64,000 nt of DNA from Heracleum sosnowskyi. Lineage: Eukaryota; Streptophyta; Magnoliopsida; Apiales; Apiaceae. Below are positions 1 through 8,550 of this stretch, piece by piece; positions within the stretch are counted from its first letter, which is position 1, and the number at the start of each line of letters is the position of its first letter. The stretch lies in the NCBI GenBank assembly GCA_030848705.1, contig JAUIZM010000026.1, forward strand, positions 1,302,001 to 1,366,000, in the 5' to 3' direction. The notes beneath the pieces were generated by a model that worked only from the letters and a program-made list of their open reading frames with translations, had not been told where the DNA came from and searched no databases. A program made the position numbers and the translations under genes.

Positions 1-167
1 TCCGTGCATGAATCGGAGCAGATACCAGGGGACTCCCGATTACGTATACCTCTAAAGGGAGGTATACCAGGAAAATGGGGAAAAATTGAAGCGGGCCATT
101 TTTGGATATTTTCTCATAGCTTGACCCTTTGGGTTTATAGAATTGGAGAAAAGTTCATTTGGGGATG
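1..167 (+). repeat. Type monomer, class a (group A, 167 bp)
   Basis: Diagnostic sites: ggagcag, gactcccgat, accagg with atgggg, gccatttttgg, ccctttggg and attggagaaaag. The five-T tract without the following tg makes it 1 bp shorter than group B. Class a opens most of the HOR units in the window (1, 1175, 3019, 4862, 6707, 8551, 17430, 50795 and others). A local variant with an extra A and 'ttggag' occurs at 3019, 4862 and 19274. Confidence 0.93.
44..67. repeat. 24-bp dyad with 9-bp arms (representative copy)
   Basis: The arms gtatacctc and gaggtatac are perfect reverse complements and are separated by the 6-base spacer taaagg. The element lies at monomer positions 44-67 and is present, intact or with one or two changes, in essentially every monomer, giving roughly 380 copies in the window. 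Each arm contains GTATAC, and the left arm overlaps TACGTA. A dyad in every satellite monomer could extrude as a cruciform or bind a dimeric protein; both uses are inference. Confidence 0.95.
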
Positions 168-335
168 TCCGTGCATGAATCGGAGCAGATACCAGGGGAC
201 GCTCGATTACGTATACCTCTAAAGGGAGGTATACAAGGAAAATGGAGAAAAATTGAAGCGGGCCGTTTTGTGGATATTTTCTCATAGCTTGACCCGATGG
301 GTTTATAGAATTGCACAAAAGTTCATTTGGGGATG
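168..335 (+). repeat. Type monomer, class b (group B, 168 bp)
   Basis: Diagnostic sites: gacgctcgat, acaagg with atggag, gccgttttgtgg, cccgatggg and gcacaaaag. It nearly always follows class a and precedes class c. In the 36206-50794 region the site reads 'gactcgatggg' instead, a change shared by all b monomers there. Confidence 0.92.
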
Positions 336-502
336 TCCGTGCATGAATCGGTACAGATACCAGGGGACGCCCGATTACGTATACCTCTAAAGGGAGGTAT
401 ACCAAGAAAATGGGGAAAAATTGAAGCGGGCCATTTTTGGATATTTTCTCATAGCTTGACCCTTTGGGTATATAGAATTGTAGAAAAGTTCATTTGGGGA
501 TG
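336..502 (+). repeat. Type monomer, class c (group A, 167 bp)
   Basis: Diagnostic sites: ggtacag (ggtgcag in many copies), gacgcccgat, gccatttttgg, ccctttggg and attgtagaaaag. This copy also has 'accaag' and 'gggtatatag', two changes shared with the c monomer at 1510, which links the blocks starting at 1 and 1175. Confidence 0.92.
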
Positions 503-670
503 TCCGTGCATGAATCGGAGCAGATACCAGGGGACGCCCGATTACGTATACCTCTAAAGGGAGGTATACAAGGAAAATGGAGAAAAATTGAAGCGGGCCG
601 TTTTGTGGATATTTTCTCATAGCTTGACCCTATGGGTTTATAGAATTGCATAAAAGTTCATTTGGGGATG
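503..670 (+). repeat. Type monomer, class d (group B, 168 bp)
   Basis: Diagnostic sites: ggagcag, gacgcccgat, acaagg with atggag, gccgttttgtgg and ccctatggg. It follows class c. This copy ends gcataaaag; most others end gcacaaaag. A sub-lineage with 'gtattcctc' occurs at 21622, 53309, 56326 and 58506. Confidence 0.9.
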
Positions 671-838
671 TCCGTGCATGAATCGGAGCAGATACCAGGG
701 GACGCCTGATTACGTATACCTCTAAAGGGAGGTATACCAGGAAAATGGGGAAAAATTGAAGCGGACCGTTTTGTGGATATTTTCTCATAGCTTGACCTTA
801 TGGGTTTATAGAATTGCACAAAAGTTCATTTGGGGATG
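671..838 (+). repeat. Type monomer, class e (group AB, 168 bp)
   Basis: Its left half is of group A (accagg, atgggg) and its right half of group B (ccgttttgtgg). Diagnostic sites are gacgcctgat, 'accttatggg' and gcacaaaag. In HOR units it usually follows class m. From 28665 onward, e monomers follow an m monomer that ends 'gcacaaaatttc'. Confidence 0.88.
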
Positions 839-1006
839 TCCGTGCATGAATCGGAGCAGATACCAGGGGACGCCCGATTACGTATACCTCTAAAGGGAGG
901 TATACCAGGAAAATGGGGAAAAATTGAAGCGGGCCGTTTTGTGGATATTTTCTCATAGCTTGACCCTATGGGTTTATAGAATTGCAGAAAAGTTCATTTG
1001 GGGATG
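839..1006 (+). repeat. Type monomer, class f (group AB, 168 bp)
   Basis: A group A left half is joined to a group B right half. It is recognised by gacgcccgat together with ccctatggg and the ending gcagaaaag. It sits between e and g in the 11-mer and after a in the a-f-g-x tetramer. Confidence 0.88.
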
Positions 1007-1174
1007 TCCGTGCATGAATCGGAGCAGATACCAGGGGACGCCTGATTACGTATACCTCTAAAGGGAGGTATACCAGGAAAATGGGGAAAAATTGAAGCGG
1101 GCCGTTTTGTGGATATTTTCTCATAGCTTGACCCTATGGGTTTATAGAATTGCACAAAAGTTCATTTGGGGATG
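1007..1174 (+). repeat. Type monomer, class g (group AB, 168 bp)
   Basis: Recognised by gacgcctgat, or gacacctgat in the 11-mer copies, with accagg/atgggg, ccgttttgtgg, ccctatggg and gcacaaaag. It usually closes a HOR unit and is followed by class a. I counted the base composition of this copy by hand: 47 G, 28 C and 93 A+T. Confidence 0.88.
1122..1138. repeat. Second, short dyad of B-type right halves (representative copy)
   Basis: The arms catag and ctatg flank cttgacc at monomer positions 116-132. It is present where the right half is tctcatag...ccctatggg (d, f, g, m, x and relatives). It is broken in group A by ccctttggg and altered in k and l by tctcgtag. The short arms make a function uncertain. 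Confidence 0.55.
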
Positions 1175-1844
1175 TCCGTGCATGAATCGGAGCAGATACC
1201 AGGGGACTCCCGATTACGTATACCTCTAAAGGGAGGTATACCAGGAAAATGGGGAAAAATTGAAGCGGGCCATTTTTGGATATTTTCTCATAGCTTGACC
1301 CTTTGGGTTTATAGAATTGGAGAAAAGTTCATTTGGGGATGTCCGTGCATGAATCGGAGCAGATACCAGGGGACGCTCGATTACGTATACCTCTAAAGGG
1401 AGGTATACAAGGAAAATGGAGAAAAATTGAAGCGGGCCGTTTTGTGGATATTTTCTCATAGCTTGACCCGATGGGTTTATAGAATTGCACAAAAGTTCAT
1501 TTGGGGATGTCCGTGCATGAATCGGTACAGATACCAGGGGACGCCCGATTACGTATACCTCTAAAGGGAGGTATACCAAGAAAATGGGGAAAAATTGAAG
1601 CGGGCCATTTTTGGATATTTTCTCATAGCTTGACCCTTTGGGTATATAGAATTGTAGAAAAGTTCATTTGGGGATGTCCGTGCATGAATCGGAGCAGATA
1701 CCAGGGGACGCCCGATTACGTATACCTCTAAAGGGAGGTATACAAGGAAAATGGAGAAAAATTGAAGCGGGCCGTTTTGTGGATATTTTCTCATAGCTTG
1801 ACCCTATGGGTTTATAGAATTGCACAAAAGTTCATTTGGGGATG

Positions 1845-2011
1845 TCCGTGCATGAATCGGAGCAGATACCAGGGGACGCCCGATTACGTATACCTCTAAA
1901 GGGAGGTATACTAGGAAAATGGGGAAAAATTGAAGCGGGCCGTTTTTGGATATTTTCTCATAGCTTGACCCTTTGGGTTTATAGAATTGTAGAAAAGTTC
2001 ATTTGGGGATA
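1845..2011 (+). repeat. Type monomer, class h (group A, 167 bp)
   Basis: Diagnostic sites: gacgcccgat, gccgtttttgg (five Ts but with cg, not ca, before them), ccctttggg and attgtagaaaag. Most h copies end in 'ggggatatcc' instead of 'ggggatgtcc', so the next monomer's start motif carries an A. It follows class d. Confidence 0.91.
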
Positions 2012-2179
2012 TCCGTGCATGAATCGGAGCAGATACCAGGGGACGCCCGATTACGTATACCTCTAAAGGGAGGTATACAAGGAAAATGGAGAAAAATTGA
2101 AGCAGGCCCTTTTGTGGATATTTTCTCATAGCTTGACCCTATGGGTTTATAGAATTGCACAAAAGTTCATTTGGGGATG
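2012..2179 (+). repeat. Type monomer, class i (group B, 168 bp)
   Basis: Diagnostic sites: gacgcccgat, acaagg with atggag, and 'gaagcaggcccttttgtgg' with tctcatag. It resembles class k but keeps catag instead of cgtag. Found at 2012, 9388, 18267, 23802, 25646, 37379 and, with gcctgat, 38721. Confidence 0.88.
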
Positions 2180-2346
2180 TCCGTGCATGAATCGGAGCAG
2201 ATACCAGGGGACGCCCGATTACGTATACCTCTAAAGGGAGGTATACCAGGAAAATGGGGAAAAATTGGAGCGGGCCATTTTTGGATATTTTCTCATAGCT
2301 TGACCCTTTGGGTTTATAGAATTGTAGAAAAGTTCATTTGGGGATG
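2180..2346 (+). repeat. Type monomer, class j (group A, 167 bp)
   Basis: An A-group monomer lying between i and k. This copy has 'attggagcgggccatttttgg'-type sites, while those at 9556 and 18435 have gccgtttttgg. It ends gtagaaaag followed by ggatgtcc. It is probably an h or c relative, not a separate old lineage. Confidence 0.8.
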
Positions 2347-2514
2347 TCCGTGCATGAATCGGAGCAGATACCAGGGGACGCCCGATTACGTATACCTCTA
2401 AAGGGAGGTATACAAGGAAAATGGAGAAAAATTGAAGCGGGCCCTTTTGTGGATATTTTCTCGTAGCTTGACCCTATGGGTTTATAGAATTGCAGTAAAG
2501 TTCATTTGGGGATG
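2347..2514 (+). repeat. Type monomer, class k (group B, 168 bp)
   Basis: Diagnostic sites: gcgggcccttttgtgg, tctcgtag (not tctcatag), ccctatggg and the ending gcagtaaag. It is almost always followed by class l, whose start motif is tccgtgcctg. Copies at 9723, 13073, 14748 and 18602 share 'cgtagattg'. Confidence 0.91.
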
Positions 2515-2682
2515 TCCGTGCCTGAATCGGAGAAGATACCAGGGGACGCCCGATTACGTATACCTCTAAAGGGAGGTATACAAGGAAAATGTAGAAAAAT
2601 TGAAGCAGACCCTTTTGTGGATATTTTCTCGTAGCTTGACCCTATGGGTTTATAGAATTGCATAAAACTTCATTTGTGGATG
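2515..2682 (+). repeat. Type monomer, class l (divergent group B, 168 or 167 bp)
   Basis: Starts tccgtgcctg and has cggagaag, 'aaaatgtag', cagacccttttgtgg, tctcgtag and the ending gcataaaac followed by catttgtgg. Many copies (for example 4025, 5868, 7712, 16591, 28330) read 'gaaatgtag', a 1-bp deletion that makes them 167 bp. This is the most divergent class and a useful landmark. Confidence 0.92.
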
Positions 2683-2850
2683 TCCGTGCCTGAATCAGAG
2701 AAGATACCAGGGGACGCCCGATTACGTATACCTCTAAAGGGAGGTATACAAGGAAAATGGAGAAAAATTGAAGCGGGCCGTTTTGTGGATATTTTCTCAT
2801 AGCTTGACCCTATGGGTTTATAGAATTGCACAAAAGTTCATTTGGGGATG
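2683..2850 (+). repeat. Type monomer, class m (group B, 168 bp)
   Basis: Starts tccgtgcctg with 'cagagaag', then reads like an ordinary B monomer (acaagg, atggag, gccgttttgtgg, tctcatag, gcacaaaag). It always follows l in intact units. It looks like an l-type 5' end attached to a d-type body. Confidence 0.9.
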
Positions 2851-3018
2851 TCCGTGCATGAATCGGAGCAGATACCAGGGGACGCCTGATTACGTATACC
2901 TCTAAAGGGAGGTATACCAGGAAAATGGGGAAAAATTGAAGCGGGCCGTTTTGTGGATATTTTCTCATAGCTTGACCCTATGGGTTTATAGAATTGCACA
3001 AAAGTTCATTTGGGGATG

Positions 3019-4861
3019 TCCGTGCATGAATCGGAGCAGATACCAGGGGACTCCCGATTACGTATACCTCTAAAGGGAGGTATACCAGGAAAATGGGGAA
3101 AAAATTGGAGCGGGCCATTTTTGGATATTTTCTCATAGCTTGACCCTTTGGGTTTATAGAATTGGAGAAAAGTTCATTTGGGGATGTCCGTGCATGAATC
3201 GGAGCAGATACTAGGGGACGCTCGATTACGTATACCTCTAAAGGGAGGTATACAAGGAAAATGGAGAAAAATTGAAGCGGGCCGTTTTGTGGATATTTTC
3301 TCATAGCTTGACCCGATGGGTTTATAGAATTGCACAAAAGTTCATTTGGGGATGTCCGTGCATGAATCGGTGCAGATACCAGGGGACGCCCGATTACGTA
3401 TACCTCTAAAGGGAGGTATACCAGGAAAATGGGGAAAAATTGAAGCGGGCCATTTTTGGATATTTTCTCATAGCTTGACCCTTTGGGTTTATAGAATTGT
3501 AGAAAAGTTCATTTGGGGATGTCCGTGCATGAATCGGAGCAGATACCAGGGGACGCCCGATTACGTATACCTCTAAAGGGAGGTATACAAGGAAAATGGA
3601 GAAAAATTGAAGGGGGCCGTTTTGTGGATATTTTCTCATAGCTTGACCCTATGGGTTTATAGAATTGCACAAAAGTTCATTTGGGGATGTCCGTGCATGA
3701 ATCGGAGCAGATACCAGGGGACGCCCGATTACGTATACCTCTAAAGGGAGGTATACCAGGAAAATGGGGAAAAATTGAAGCGGGCCGTTTTTGGATATTT
3801 TCTCATAGCTTGACCCTTTGGGTTTATAGAATTGTAGAAAAGTTCATTTGGGGATATCCGTGCATGAATCGGAGCAGATACCAGGGGACTCCCGATTACG
3901 TATACCTCTAAAGGGAGGTATACAAGGAAAATGGAGAAAAATTGAAGCGGGCCCTTTTGTGGATATTTTCTCGTAGCTTGACCCTATGGGTTTATAGAAT
4001 TGCAGTAAAGTTCATTTGGGGATGTCCGTGCCTGAATCGGAGAAGATACCAGGGGACGCCCGATTACGTATACCTCTAAAGGGAGGTATACAAGGAAATG
4101 TAGAAAAATTGAAGCAGACCCTTTTGTGGATATTTTCTCGTAGCTTGACCCTATGGGTTTATAGAATTGCATAAAACTTCATTTGTGGATGTCCGTGCCT
4201 GAATCAGAGAAGATACCAGGGGACGCCCGATTACGTATACCTCTAAAGGGACATACAAGGAAAATGGAGAAAAATTGAAGCGGGCCGTTTTGTGGATATT
4301 TTCTCATAGCTTGACCCTATGGGTTTATAGAATTGCACAAAAGTTCATTTGGGGATGTCCGTGCATGAATCGGAGCAGATACCAGGGGACGCCTGATTAC
4401 GTATACCTCTAAAGGGAGGTATACTAGGAAAATGGGGAAAAATTGAAGCGGGCCGTTTTGTGGATATTTTCTCATAGCTTGACCTTATGGGTTTATAGAA
4501 TTGCACAAAAGTTCATTTGGGGATGTCCGTGCATGAATCGGAGCAGATACCAGGGGACGCCCGATTACGTATACCTCTAAAGGGAGGTATACCAGGAAAA
4601 TGGGGAAAAATTGAAGCGGGCCGTTTTGTGGATATTTTCTCATAGCTTGACCCTATGGGTTTATAGAATTGCAGAAAAGTTCATTTGGGGATGTCCGTGC
4701 ATGAATCGGAGCAGATACCAGGGGACACCTGATTACGTATACCTCTAAAGGGAGGTATACCAGGAAAATGGGGAAAAATTGAAGCGGGCCGTTTTGTGGA
4801 TATTTTCTCATAGCTTGACCCTATGGGTTTATAGAATTGCACAAAAGTTCATTTGGGGATG
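3019..4861 (+). repeat. Canonical 11-mer HOR, copy 1 (1843 bp)
   Basis: Order a-b-c-d-h-k-l-m-e-f-g. The a monomer has an extra A, and the m monomer at 4192 has a 2-bp loss in the right arm of its dyad (around 4251), which together give 1843 bp. Copies 2 and 3 follow directly. Confidence 0.9.
4235..4256. repeat. Dyad with damaged right arm (2-bp loss plus substitution)
   Basis: The left arm is intact; the right arm reads 'aaagggacatac' in place of 'aaagggaggtatac'. It occurs only in the m monomer of the first canonical 11-mer copy; copies 2 and 3 have the full dyad. Confidence 0.85.
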
Positions 4862-6706
4862 TCCGTGCATGAATCGGAGCAGATACCAGGGGACTCCCGA
4901 TTACGTATACCTCTAAAGGGAGGTATACCAGGAAAATGGGGAAAAAATTGGAGCGGGCCATTTTTGGATATTTTCTCATAGCTTGACCCTTTGGGTTTAT
5001 AGAATTGGAGAAAAGTTCATTTGGGGATGTCCGTGCATGAATCGGAGCAGATACTAGGGGACGCTCGATTACGTATACCTCTAAAGGGAGGTATACAAGG
5101 AAAATGGAGAAAAATTGAAGCGGGCCGTTTTGTGGATATTTTCTCATAGCTTGACCCGATGGGTTTATAGAATTGCACAAAAGTTCATTTGGGGATGTCC
5201 GTGCATGAATCGGTGCAGATACCAGGGGACGCCCGATTACGTATACCTCTAAAGGGAGGTATACCAGGAAAATGGGGAAAAATTGAAGCGGGCCATTTTT
5301 GGATATTTTCTCATAGCTTGACCCTTTGGGTTTATAGAATTGTAGAAAAGTTCATTTGGGGATGTCCGTGCATGAATCGGAGCAGATACCAGGGGACGCC
5401 CGATTACGTATACCTCTAAAGGGAGGTATACAAGGAAAATGGAGAAAAATTGAAGGTGGCCGTTTTGTGGATATTTTCTCATAGCTTGACCCTATGGGTT
5501 TATAGAATTGCACAAAAGTTCATTTGGGGATGTCCGTGCATGAATCGGAGCAGATACCAGGGGACGCCCGATTACGTATACCTCTAAAGGGAGGTATACC
5601 AGGAAAATGGGGAAAAATTGAAGCGGGCCGTTTTTGGATATTTTCTCATAGCTTGACCCTTTGGGTTTATAGAATTGTAGAAAAGTTCATTTGGGGATAT
5701 CCGTGCATGAATCGGAGCAGATACCAGGGGACTCCCGATTACGTATACCTCTAAAGGGAGGTATACAAGGAAAATGGAGAAAAATTGAAGCGGGCCCTTT
5801 TGTGGATATTTTCTCGTAGCTTGACCCTATGGGTTTATAGAATTGCAGTAAAGTTCATTTGGGGATGTCCGTGCCTGAATCGGAGAAGATACCAGGGGAC
5901 GCCCGATTACGTATACCTCTAAAGGGAGGTATACAAGGAAATGTAGAAAAATTGAAGCAGACCCTTTTGTGGATATTTTCTCGTAGCTTGACCCTATGGG
6001 TTTATAGAATTGCATAAAACTTCATTTGTGGATGTCCGTGCCTGAATCAGAGAAGATACCAGGGGACGCCCGATTACGTATACCTCTAAAGGGAGGTATA
6101 CAAGGAAAATGGAGAAAAATTGAAGCGGGCCGTTTTGTGGATATTTTCTCATAGCTTGACCCTATGGGTTTATAGAATTGCACAAAAGTTCATTTGGGGA
6201 TGTCCGTGCATGAATCGGAGCAGATACCAGGGGACGCCTGATTACGTATACCTCTAAAGGGAGGTATACCAGGAAAATGGGGAAAAATTGAAGCGGGCCG
6301 TTTTGTGGATATTTTCTCATAGCTTGACCTTATGGGTTTATAGAATTGCACAAAAGTTCATTTGGGGATGTCCGTGCATGAATCGGAGCAGATACCAGGG
6401 GACGCCCGATTACGTATACCTCTAAAGGGAGGTATACCAGGAAAATGGGGAAAAATTGAAGCGGGCCGTTTTGTGGATATTTTCTCATAGCTTGACCCTA
6501 TGGGTTTATAGAATTGCAGAAAAGTTCATTTGGGGATGTCCGTGCATGAATCGGAGCAGATACCAGGGGACACCTGATTACGTATACCTCTAAAGGGAGG
6601 TATACCAGGAAAATGGGGAAAAATTGAAGCGGGCCGTTTTGTGGATATTTTCTCATAGCTTGACCCTATGGGTTTATAGAATTGCACAAAAGTTCATTTG
6701 GGGATG
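4862..6706 (+). repeat. Canonical 11-mer HOR, copy 2 (1845 bp)
   Basis: Same class order as copy 1. It shares with copy 1 the extra A in class a, 'atactagggg' in class b and 'gggactcccg' in class k. It lacks the 2-bp dyad deletion, so it is 1845 bp. Confidence 0.9.
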
Positions 6707-8550
6707 TCCGTGCATGAATCGGAGCAGATACCAGGGGACTCCCGATTACGTATACCTCTAAAGGGAGGTATACCAGGAAAATGGGGAAAAATTGAAGCGG
6801 GCCATTTTTGGATATTTTCTCATAGCTTGACCCTTTGGGTTTATAGAATTGGAGAAAAGTTCATTTGGGGATGTCCGTGCATGAATCGGAGCAGATACCA
6901 GGGGACGCTCGATTACGTATACCTCTAAAGGGAGGTATACAAGGAAAATGGAGAAAAATTGAAGCGGGCCGTTTTGTGGATATTTTCTCATAGCTTGACC
7001 CGATGGGTTTATAGAATTGCACAAAAGTTCATTTGGGGATGTCCGTGTATGAATCGGTACAGATACCAGGGGACGCCCGATTACGTATACCTCTAAAGGG
7101 AGGTATACCAAGAAAATGGGGAAAAATTGAAGCGGGCCATTTTTGGATATTTTCTCATAGCTTGACCCTTTGGGTTTATAGAATTGTAGAAAAGTTCATT
7201 TGGGGTTGTCCGTGCATGAATCAGAGCAGATACCAGGGGACGCCCGATTACGTATATCTCTAAAGGGAGGTATACAAGGAAAATGGAGAAAAATTGAAGC
7301 GGGCCGTTTTGTGGATATTTTCTCATAGCTTGACCCTATGGGTTTATAGAATTGCACAAAAGTTCATTTGGGGATGTCCGTGCATGAATCGGAGCAGATA
7401 CCAGGGGACGCCCGATTACGTATACCTCTAAAGGGAGGTATACCAGGAAAATGGGGAAAAATTGAAGCGGGCCGTTTTTGGATATTTTCTCATAGCTTGA
7501 CCCTTTGGGTTTATAGAATTGTAGAAAAGTTCATTTGGGGATATCCGTGCATGAATCGGAGCAGATACCAGGGGACGCCCGATTACGTATACCTCTAAAG
7601 GGAGGTATACAAGGAAAATGGAGAAAAATTGAAGCGGGCCCTTTTGTGGATATTTTCTCGTAGCTTGACCCTATGGGTTTATAGAATTGCAGTAAAGTTC
7701 ATTTGGGGATGTCCGTGCCTGAATCGGAGAAGATACCAGGGGACGCCCGATTACGTATACCTCTAAAGGGAGGTATACAAGGAAATGTAGAAAAATTGAA
7801 GCAGACCCTTTTGTGGATATTTTCTCGTAGCTTGACCCTATGGGTTTATAGAATTGCATAAAACTTCATTTGTGGATGTCCGTGCCTGAATCAGAGAAGA
7901 TACCAGGGGACGCCCGATTACGTATACCTCTAAAGGGAGGTATACAAGGAAAATGGAGAAAAATTGAAGCGGGCCGTTTTGTGGATATTTTCTCATAGCT
8001 TGACCCTATGGGTTTATAGAATTGCACAAAAGTTCATTTGGGGATGTCCGTGCATGAATCGGAGCAGATACCAGGGGACGCCTGATTACGTATACCTCTA
8101 AAGGGAGGTATACCAGGAAAATGGGGAAAAATTGAAGCGGGCCGTTTTGTGGATATTTTCTCATAGCTTGACCTTATGGGTTTATAGAATTGCACAAAAG
8201 TTCATTTGGGGATGTCCGTGCATGAATCGGAGCAGATACCAGGGGACGCCCGATTACGTATACCTCTAAAGGGAGGTATACCAGGAAAATGGGGAAAAAT
8301 TGAAGCGGGCCGTTTTGTGGATATTTTCTCATAGCTTGACCCTATGGGTTTATAGAATTGCAGAAAAGTTCATTTGGGGATGTCCGTGCATGAATCGGAG
8401 CAGATACCAGGGGACACCTGATTACGTATACCTCTAAAGGGAGGTATACCAGGAAAATGGGGAAAAATTGAAGCGGGCCGTTTTGTGGATATTTTCTCAT
8501 AGCTTGACCCTATGGGTTTATAGAATTGCACAAAAGTTCATTTGGGGATG
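6707..8550 (+). repeat. Canonical 11-mer HOR, copy 3 (1844 bp)
   Basis: Same order a-b-c-d-h-k-l-m-e-f-g, with no extra A in class a. Its c monomer at 7042 begins 'tgtatgaatcggtac', a change also found at 8886 and 17765, so this copy is closer in its first part to the blocks at 8551 and 17430 than to copies 1 and 2. Confidence 0.9.

Larger units (their letters stand above)
1..1174 (+). repeat. Heptamer block a-b-c-d-e-f-g
   Basis: Seven monomers totalling 1174 bp. The order equals the 11-mer abcdhklmefg with h, k, l and m missing, so it is best read as a deletion derivative of that unit. The left edge is the window edge, so the block may be longer. Confidence 0.85.
1175..3018 (+). repeat. 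11-monomer block a-b-c-d-h-i-j-k-l-m-g (1844 bp)
   Basis: Eleven monomers with an i-j pair inserted after h and with e and f absent. The same opening order a-b-c-d-h-i-j-k-l recurs at 8551 (offset 7376 bp) and at 17430 (offset 16255 bp). Confidence 0.85.

Noticed and set aside
78..97. Functional CENP-B box
   Set aside because: Only the ANNCGGG half is present; the TTCG half is missing in all monomers I examined, on both strands. Kept only as a low-interest observation.
121..140. Plant-type telomere heptamer GGGTTTA in every monomer
   Set aside because: It occurs once per monomer in the context tgggtttatag and never as a tandem run, so it is a chance match and not interstitial telomere DNA.
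22..166. G-quadruplex formed by the G runs of a monomer
   Set aside because: The + strand is G-rich (about 47 G to 28 C), but the G3-G4 runs are mostly 15-30 bases apart, too far for a canonical intramolecular quadruplex.
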